From the NCBI GenBank assembly GCA_013396755.1, contig VWZF01002520.1, positions 114,354-178,353 on the forward strand: a stretch of 64,000 nt of DNA, written 5' to 3'. A model generated the notes under the pieces. That model ran no database searches. It had not been told where the DNA came from and saw only the letters and a list, made by a program, of their open reading frames with translations. The translations under genes were made by a program, and so were the position numbers. The DNA is from Sclerurus mexicanus. Its lineage: Eukaryota > Chordata > Aves > Passeriformes > Furnariidae. Of this stretch, positions 58,101-64,000 are shown one piece after another. The first letter of the stretch is position 1. Every line of letters starts with the position of its first letter.

Positions 58101-60145
58101 GGGTACCAGCCCCAGACGGTGACAACAACAGTGGGCCCAGCTACACCTTCATTGGTGAGTCAGGCTGCATAGTCACAAAGGTTTCTCAAAATATCTTCAC
58201 CTCAGGGAGAAAGGAATGCAGCAGGAAGTGTCTAGTGAGCAGCAGAGAAAGGAGATGGGTTATAGAGCATTGCCAGTGGCCATAGGCTGTTCACTTTGAC
58301 AGACACAGGGCTCCGCACAGGTCGCAGAGGGGATCATGGTGAAGACAATGGACGTGCCTTTCAATTCCTTACTGAAGGCTTGCAGATGCACTGGTCTGCC
58401 ATGCCAGCTCCTGTGTCCCTCTGCCTCTTGGCCATGGGAGAGCCCCTAGCTGGCTGGGGCTGCTGGTCTTTAGCTCTCCCTCCATCCTCTGCACTTTCCA
58501 GGATGAGATGATACAGAGAGAGCATCTGTTCCCTGAGGTTCACTTACCTCCTAGCTTTGTGGGTTTCAGCACTCTGATATCATCTGCGTTCTGCCTGGGA
58601 CCAAACACATTCTCAAACTCCTAGCAAGAGGTGGAAGTCTGCCTTTCTTTCTGCTGAGAGCACCCACGACAGAAGGGAACTGGGTGCCAACAAAGGAAGA
58701 CAAGCAACTTTGGGAGATGAAATGCTCTTGGCACTGCTGTGTCTCCTACAGTACCTTTCTGAGGGCAGGCTGGGCAACTAGAAACTGCTTATAAAAACAG
58801 TGGGTGGTGATCCCGGCCCCTGCTGTTGCCTTGTGAACATGGTGGAACCAAAAATGCAGGCTGCTCTAAGGACCAGCAGGAACATCCCATCTGTGGCATC
58901 CTGACACATCATTTGCTTCACTATATGTATGCTGGTCAGGCTCTGCTGTAAATATTCTGTGGTTGTTCTTCCACCTTCAGTCTCTTCATCCCATTCTGCC
59001 CAGCCTCTGAAGTTCTTCCAGAACTGCCCTTTTCTCAGGTTTAGAAACCTTCTAATTTTCATCCTAAATTTATTTATGGTCAGTTTATCCTTATTTGTTC
59101 TTATGCCAATGCTGTACTTTAAATAGCTAGTCTTCTTCCCTGGTATTTATTCCCTGGTGTATTTATAAAGAGCTTTCAAGCCCAGCCCTAGCCTTTGTTT
59201 TGCTAGGTTAAGCACCCAGCTTTTTGGCTTTCCTTTTTAAAATAGATTTTCTTTTTACTACGTTACTGTAGATGACTGATTTGTTCCCTGATGGTCTGTT
59301 TTTTTCAGATCTCCTCTCACAGCAGCCTTCCTGTCTCCATTTCTGCAGTACCTCCCATACCCACCGCTCACCCCATCCCTCCCCAAGGAGCCCATACAGC
59401 CCCATTCCAGTTTCACCCATCTGTATGGTCTCCCCATTCCTCATTTATCTGATGCCGTGTTTTGCATGCTTGTTGTCCTCTTCCTCTTGTACCCGTTTGC
59501 AAGGCTGTAGTGGATGGAGATTTCTTTCCTGAATTTTTTTTGCCTGGATCTATTGGAAGCACTGGTTAAAGACTGATTAAGCAGGATTCAGCTACCAAGA
59601 TGCAACTGAAAAAGGACTGTCTGTCCTAAAGCATCCAGCGTATTAAATATTCACTGAGATGCAAAGCAATGCTATGTCTCTAGTTTCTGGCAAGAAAAGG
59701 TGAAGAAAGAGCATAAGTCAGTCCCTTGCCTTTTGCAGCTCTTCTTCCAAACCATCATAAGACATCACATTGCCACAGAAGCAACTCTCTGAATAAGAAA
59801 TGTAGCTCATTGTTTGTACAACATTTTCCACAGGAAAAAAAGTTTCCATCTACTTTAAAAACTGAGTTCCCTTAAAACTGGCTGAGGCCCCTTATTGTTT
59901 GTCCTGGCCCCAGAGTCAGCTTCGAAGGCAAGCAGTGGAAACAAGTCCTGCAGCCCCTGAGCCAGCAGAGCACATGCACTGCTGTTACACAGTTATTTTT
60001 GTTCTTTCTCCAGGTGCATTTCCAGCTCAAACAAGAAGTGGTGAGGAAGCCCCCTGAGCGTAAAGCCTCAGGCACACGCATGAACAACAAAGCCCTTCAG
60101 AAGAAGGTTGTGCCAAGAGCCACCCGCCGGGGGACCCAAAGATGA
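48941..60145 (+). CDS. CPN1: CPN1 carboxypeptidase N catalytic chain, whole gene span, 9 coding exons
   Basis: Secreted zinc metallocarboxypeptidase (M14, N/E subfamily) that removes C-terminal Arg or Lys from bradykinin, anaphylatoxins and other plasma peptides (family knowledge). Nine exons join in frame to 448 residues counted from the codon with the N; human has 458. The visible parts are a hydrophobic signal-like start (LVGALLLLEGAAA), then the mature start FLHHRYEELV; zinc ligands in NMHGNE (His codon 51,903, Glu codon 51,912) and ANLHGG (His codon 53,445); the NPDGYE and LNRNFPDLN substrate motifs; catalytic Glu in ITLELSC (codon 55,962); a transthyretin-like domain in exons 7-8; and a basic tail in exon 9. 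Identity to human CPN1 is very high, for instance GRNNANGVDLNRNFPDLN, which separates it from CPE, CPM, CPZ and CPD. Introns are 2,722, 670, 482, 1,522, 719, 292, 1,592 and 1,859 bases, all GT-AG. The start codon is not visible because of the ambiguous base. Confidence 0.95.
49149..51870 (+). other. CPN1: CPN1 intron 1
   Basis: It begins GTGAGT and ends ctttctccag. GC-richness decays over the first few hundred bases. No recognisable exon or named repeat is seen inside. Confidence 0.75.
51871..52067 (+). CDS. CPN1: CPN1 exon 2 (first zinc-binding motif)
   Basis: The acceptor is ctttctccag and the donor GTACCA. It encodes EPEFKYVGNMHGNEVLGREL with the HxxE zinc ligands, then RIHIMPSMNPDGYEVAAKQ with substrate-binding Asn and the following Arg region. 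Confidence 0.97.
52068..53375 (+). other. CPN1: CPN1 introns 2 and 3 (670 and 482 bases, flanking exon 3)
   Basis: Apart from exon 3 (52,738-52,893) I see no coding sequence or named repeat in this interval. Confidence 0.7.
52738..52893 (+). CDS. CPN1: CPN1 exon 3
   Basis: The acceptor is tgccccacag and the donor GTACTA. It encodes 52 residues with GRNNANGVDLNRNFPDLN and GPNHHIPLPDNWKSQ, close to human. Confidence 0.97.
53376..53558 (+). CDS. CPN1: CPN1 exon 4 (third zinc ligand)
   Basis: The acceptor is tctcctcacag and the donor GTGAGC. It encodes 61 residues: VEPETLAVIQWISSYNFVLS, then the zinc His in ANLHGGAVVANYPYDKS, then TPTPDDKLFQK. Confidence 0.97.
53559..55080 (+). other. CPN1: CPN1 intron 4
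   Basis: It begins GTGAGC and ends ctccctctag. The interior open frames are short and overlap on both strands; none is recognisable. Confidence 0.7.
55081..55192 (+). CDS. CPN1: CPN1 exon 5
   Basis: The acceptor is ctccctctag and the donor GTAAGG. It encodes LAKTYSYAHSWMHRGWNCGD, then FADGITNGASWYSLSK. Phase 0 in, phase 1 out. Confidence 0.97.
55193..55911 (+). other. CPN1: CPN1 intron 5
   Basis: It begins GTAAGG and ends ttctcttccag. It is purine-rich from about 55,590 to 55,880; no named repeat or gene is seen. Confidence 0.7.
55912..56051 (+). CDS. CPN1: CPN1 exon 6 (catalytic glutamate)
   Basis: The acceptor is ttctcttccag and the donor GTAGGG. It encodes GMQDFNYLYTNCFEITLELS, then CNKFPPEEDLERQW and REALVAFIEE. 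The Glu of LELSC is the catalytic residue in the family. Confidence 0.97.
56344..56443 (+). CDS. CPN1: CPN1 exon 7 (start of transthyretin-like domain)
   Basis: The acceptor is ccctgcag and the donor GTGGGT. It encodes VHQGIKGLVSDENNNGIAGA and VISVQGISHDVTS, the first strands of the C-terminal beta-sandwich domain. Confidence 0.96.
56444..58035 (+). other. CPN1: CPN1 intron 7
   Basis: It contains one antisense CR1 fragment (about 57,105-57,310). The remainder has no recognisable feature. Confidence 0.7.
57105..57310 (-). mobile_element. CR1 LINE fragment, antisense
   Basis: On the plus strand it starts aaatcacagaattggag and continues to ccaaggatggagattttaca, tatgccagggatgtaccacc and ttcatggtgaag. 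This is the reverse complement of the CR1 3' part (ttcaccaagagggtgg ... ccctggg ... catccctgg ... ttctatgatt). It lies in CPN1 intron 7. Confidence 0.75.
58036..58154 (+). CDS. CPN1: CPN1 exon 8 (transthyretin-like domain)
   Basis: The acceptor is tttgtgttacag and the donor GTGAGT. It encodes GDMGDYFRLLLPGTYTVTAS, then AEGYQPQTVTTTVGPATPSL, the rest of the TTR-like fold. Confidence 0.96.
58155..60013 (+). other. CPN1: CPN1 intron 8
   Basis: It begins GTGAGT and ends gttctttctccag. It contains an ancient antisense CR1-like fragment (58,900-59,260); otherwise nothing recognisable. Confidence 0.7.
58900..59260 (-). mobile_element. Ancient CR1-like LINE fragment, antisense
   Basis: The ordered words accttctaattttcatccta, aatttatttatggtcagttt, atccttatttgttcttatgcc, tccctggtatttattccctg and ttttgctaggttaagcaccc follow the known antisense series of old amniote CR1 copies. 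It is about 360 bases long, well ordered but diverged. Confidence 0.65.
60014..60145 (+). CDS. CPN1: CPN1 exon 9 (basic C-terminal tail, stop)
   Basis: The acceptor is gttctttctccag. It encodes 43 residues starting VHFQLKQEVVRKPPERK and ending in Arg/Lys-rich sequence (RATRRGTQR), then TGA. The human tail is also basic but not closely alike. Confidence 0.93.
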   Translation: MHFQLKQEVVRKPPERKASGTRMNNKALQKKVVPRATRRGTQR

Positions 60146-60263
60146 GGACAGCTCACGTGGCTGAGAGCGGGGGGAAGCCACTTACACAAGGCCTGGCTGA
60201 TGGTGACTCCAGCCAGTGAACTTTCCAACAGTCCAGCATGAAACTAGCCCAAATTATTAGGTT

Positions 60264-60269
60264 ATTAAA
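60264..60269 (+). terminator. CPN1: CPN1 poly(A) signal ATTAAA
   Basis: ATTAAA about 120 bases after the stop. A GT-rich stretch (cagtgtgtccggtgtcggtg) lies about 80 bases downstream. This implies a short 3' UTR. Confidence 0.5.
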
Positions 60270-62076
60270 CAAGGAAGTATTTAATCCCTGATCAAATTGT
60301 GAAGTCATTCACAACAAAGTGGGCCTGTGCTATGGTTTCCTGGGGCAGTGTGTCCGGTGTCGGTGTGTGCTGAGTTCTCCTGCATTCACTACATCCCAGA
60401 GAGTTCTGCTCTGTTTACTCCTGGACTCAGTTGCTACAGCACACCTGAGATGCCCAGACACTAGTGCATACCAGGGATAATGAATCTAGGCTGTGGTGTA
60501 TTCTGCATTCGCAAGCTGGGCACATGAATCCTGGCACTAGTCATCTGGGTGCGTGTCATGCTTCTCCCTCAGGTAAGGACATTTGCTGCCTGTAGGCCCT
60601 GAATTTAGAAGAAGGTCAGTTTTAAAGCAGGCCGTGATGTGAGCAACTCTGAACACAGTTTGAACTACATGTAGCTCAGCTGTGGCTGGTTGGCAACACC
60701 GGGAGGTGGTGGTCCAAGGTTATCTCCTGATCTTGATGTGCAGATGGGACTTTCTAGTAGCTGGTTTGGATTATTTGTAGTAAGACAGGCTGAAATGATG
60801 CATGCTGGCAAAAGCCAAGGATTATCCTGTCTCCTTATGTCTTCAGACCCAAACCAGATGGTCTGCTGAGGGGTCTGCTCTACCCAACACAAACTATTAG
60901 TCTGAGCACAGGAACAACTAGGTGAGGTTTTGCCACTAAGGATAAGTAGAAGTCCAAGCCAGGTTATTTGATGTTTCTTTGAGACAAACACCCTGAACCT
61001 CAGTCTCATAAATGTGCAATGGGGAAGTGTGGATGCTTGATGTCAACAGTGTGCTATGCAGGTACAGCATAAGCCATGCAAGTTGTAATTGGGTTAGGAG
61101 AGACAGGATGCATAGTTCACTGAGGTGGGGTACTACAGGCTGAGGCTTAAAATGCTGCTTAGGCTGTGCAGGCAAGTTTGGAGTAGAAGAATAGAAACAA
61201 AGCTGGTTAGTTCCATGATTAAAATTATCTTAAGCAGGCAAAGCCTTTCTAGCATTCTTCATTGCAAATGAGTAACTCCAGAGCGATAAACAGTGTCATC
61301 TATGTGCCCCAGCGATTTCTTTTTGCTTAGCCGGTTATCCCTATTTCCCCCATATAGCCATTAGTTACACTATTTCTATGTCAAGCCTGTCCAAAAAGTG
61401 TCCCCAAAACATCTTTGCTCCTCCTCTTTTCCAAACATCACTTCTTGTGAGCAACACATACCACCCTTCTACTTAAGCAATATTCTGCACTTCATCCCTC
61501 ATTGTGACCACCTCCTCTGTCTGTGCTACAAGGTGCTGGTGGCATTTTCAGCATTAGCAGCACACATGCACTCTTGTAGCTCTGTCTGCTAACAGCAGCT
61601 CTTTCTCTTGTCATGTCTGTTCTTGTAAAGGCAGAGGAAGATGTCCCTTGCAGGTTAATTGTACAGGCTATTGCAAAAAAGTGCCAGGAATGGTAATGCA
61701 CTTAACCGTGTCTGTGAGTGATTTTGGTCTGCAGAGGCCAGTGTGGGCTAGAGACACTGGCCAGTTCAGCAGTCACAGCCAAAGCTGAATTCCAATTCTT
61801 CTATTTCTTTTTTTTTTTTTCCGTGGCAGAACAAAATAAAAAAGGATGGTGAGGCTGAGATACTCAAAATTGTGTGTGGTTTAACACCTCTGCTGCTGGC
61901 CAAGCCCAGCAGCATCACTGCAGATGCTGGACCCTCCTGCTTGAAGCCACGTCAGTGCACATTCACACAAAAGACGTCCTGGTGGACATATAGACAGGAC
62001 GAGGGAGGGCACCCCGTGTCCCACAACCTGGTCCCATGCAGCACACACAAGGGTCTGCTGTCACCATGTGTCCTGC

Positions 62077-62104
62077 CCATGAAGATACTGCCATGAAGAT
62101 ACTG
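62077..62104. repeat. Perfect two-copy 14-bp tandem duplication
   Basis: ccatgaagatactg is repeated exactly back to back. Confidence 0.9.
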
Positions 62105-62889
62105 CTGCTCCCATCTATGGCACTAACTGCTGGCTGAGCTGACTGCTGACCTCTGAGGATGTGTATGAAGCTGAGGGAAACGGAAGGGCTCCCAGGGAGC
62201 AGCCTGGGCTGGGTGATGCTGAGACCTCACAGCGCTGCCCATGCCACCTCCATCCCAGCAATGTCACAGGTTATCTTACTGAGCCTGCTGGCTGCAGGGT
62301 GCTCTCGTGTTGCCCTCTTGTGGTCCCAGAAAATGTGGGACCATCTCGATTCCACTTACTTTCCATGGCAGAGTCAGTGGAGGGGGATTTCTTCCCTAGA
62401 ACAGGACAACCAGCCCAGGAGGTCACTCACCCTTACAGGCTGTTGTGGGGTTGGCAGTGCAGCAGAAAAATTACAGTCTCAGTCACATACTTTTTCGCCT
62501 ACAAGAGGGTTCCTGCAAGACAAAGCCCTCTGGAGGACTCTCTCTCTGCGCTGGGATTTGTCCAGCTCATTCTCCTCTAAGCTCTGAATATTTTTGTGTT
62601 GAACAATTTGGTAAAGCTCCACTTGGCCATGGCTGAGCTCTCCACGTGAAAACATGGTTACAACATATTTCTGAGGCAGGACTCTTTAAGCACGCCTCTC
62701 AAAGGCTTGCCATGAACTTCGCCCCAAATGTTGCAAGAAGTGTGGGCTAAAAAGGGCACTAAACCCTTTGGATTTAACACCTGGAGCACAGTGGTTTCTT
62801 ATGCTTTTAAGGCTCCAGTCAAGGCAAAAGCAGTTGACAGGTTGGTGTCAAATGAGTGATAGCAAATGGTCAATGCTTCCCATCTTCTC

Positions 62890-63110
62890 TGGGTCACTCA
62901 TGATTTTGTAGACCTCTTCTCCACCCCGTGTCCTTCTTCCAAGTTGAAGAGTCACAGCCTACACAGTTTTTCATTGTACAGTTTGTTCCCATATTTCTGA
63001 GCATCCTTACTGCCTGCCTCCAAACCTTCTTCCATTCTCTTTTACCCTTCCTGAGAGGAAGGGACCGGAAATGTATGCAGACACTGGAAAAACATTTAAA
63101 CAAAGTGAAG
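62890..63110 (-). mobile_element. Ancient CR1-like LINE fragment, antisense
   Basis: The words tcatgattttgtagacctct, cttccaagttgaagagtcac, ttccaccctt-like pyrimidine stretches and gaccggaaatgtatgcagac keep the order of old amniote CR1 antisense copies (gattttatagacctct ... ctccaagctgaagagcc ... accagaactgcatgcag). Confidence 0.6.
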
Positions 63111-63504
63111 TAAAATGAACCAAAACTCTTTTAAGCAAAACTGGGAGGATCTTAGGAGAAGCAAGAGGGCAGATGCCTTCTGCTTTCTGTAGTTGGCATT
63201 GAGGAAGCAGAAGAAGGTAAAATGCAAATAACTCAAAAAAGAGGGGCAGTTTTGACGGGGATGTCAGCAAAGGTGACTTGATCATGGCAGTGACTGGAAA
63301 GGCTGCAGGAGGAGTCGTGATGATGAAAAAAGCTCAAAACCTTCCTTGGCAGGCAAGAACAGCAGAAATTTTGGGTCAGAGGACATCTAGAGTCCTAAGG
63401 CAGGGGCTGGTGTTCATCCTTCAGCACCAGTAAACTGCCTCTGGGCATCCATACCTGCGAGGAAGAGCTCACCCAGTTCTCTGTGCAGCTTCAGGCCCCC
63501 TGCC

Positions 63505-63660
63505 AAACCCATGGCGCCGTGCCAGCAGTGTGGGTCCCCGGCCAGGAGAGCAGGCGGGGGGTCAGCGCCCAGGCTGTGCACGCACTAACACCACCCTGCG
63601 AGCGCGGCTGCACCGCGCTCCGCACGCCCGCTCCCGGCTGGTGCCAAGTCAAGCTGGGAT
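63505..63660. promoter_or_regulatory. Small CpG-rich patch near the right edge
   Basis: CpG density rises locally (for example gcgagcgcggctgcaccgcg). It may be the edge of a promoter of a neighbouring gene beyond the window. Just after it, gttgctatggaga (63,668) resembles the left half and centre of an RFX X-box. Confidence 0.3.
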
Positions 63661-64000
63661 CTGCGTGGTTGCTATGGAGAAGTGTAGCTAAATGCACAAA
63701 CAAGTGCCAAACGGTGGTAACTGCTCAGGGGGGCCGAGAGACTCCACGCTCTACAGCGTGTTGCTAAGGGATGGTGTCCCTTGGGGCGTGGAGGCTTTTT
63801 TTGGCCTGCCAGGAAAACCAGTGCAGGACCCACTGTACTTGGTGTGCCCTACTCTCTGTGATGCAGACTGGCCTGCCCTGTCACGGATTTCTGCTGGGGA
63901 GCTATTTGTTTTTCTCCATCTTGGTGCTCTGGCATGATCTTGTACTGTATCTACGCAGCCAAGCTAGCTGCCTGCGCCAGATGGACACTGTAGACCCACT

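Larger units (their letters stand above)
60270..64000. other. Intergenic region downstream of CPN1
   Basis: I recognise no coding sequence. It contains a perfect short tandem duplication, an ancient CR1 fragment and a CpG-rich patch, listed separately. Overlapping open frames at 62.16-62.64 kb have no familiar motifs. Confidence 0.6.

Overview
The window is vertebrate, almost certainly avian, nuclear DNA. Its coding sequence is split into short exons with GT-AG introns. The interspersed repeats are CR1 LINE fragments plus two copies of a tRNA-Ile-derived SINE with a CR1-like 3' end, the type known from songbirds (TguSINE1). This points to a passerine. There is no bacterial, viral or CRISPR content.

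Layout: (1) 1-13.37 kb is AT-rich, apparently non-coding sequence. (2) A CpG island at about 13.37-14.36 kb contains a 16-nt first coding exon of ENTPD1 (CD39). (3) A 21.5-kb first intron follows. (4) ENTPD1 exons 2-10 lie at 35,272-41,665 (+). With exon 1 they give a 511-residue, two-membrane-segment ectonucleotidase with all five apyrase conserved regions. (5) A 41.7-48.5 kb interval holds the probable ENTPD1 3'UTR and old CR1 debris. (6) A second CpG-rich block contains exon 1 of CPN1 (carboxypeptidase N catalytic chain). Its nine exons run to 60,145 (+), with a poly(A) signal shortly after. A single ambiguous base (N) lies just where the CPN1 start codon is expected. (7) 60.3-64 kb is intergenic, with one more old CR1 and a small CpG-rich patch near the right edge.

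Both genes encode extracellular enzymes that remove inflammatory and vascular signals. ENTPD1 hydrolyses ATP and ADP at the cell surface. CPN1 trims C-terminal basic residues from kinins and anaphylatoxins in plasma. They are separate genes on the same strand, each with its own CpG-rich promoter region, and nothing suggests co-transcription. All exon boundaries were set by reading frame, splice motifs and remembered human orthologues, and every junction keeps frame. The most notable details are a GC-AG intron in ENTPD1, loss of the human palmitoylated N-terminal cysteine in ENTPD1, the N at the CPN1 start, the SINE pair, and a one-sided orientation of CR1 remnants. I found no convincing undescribed system.
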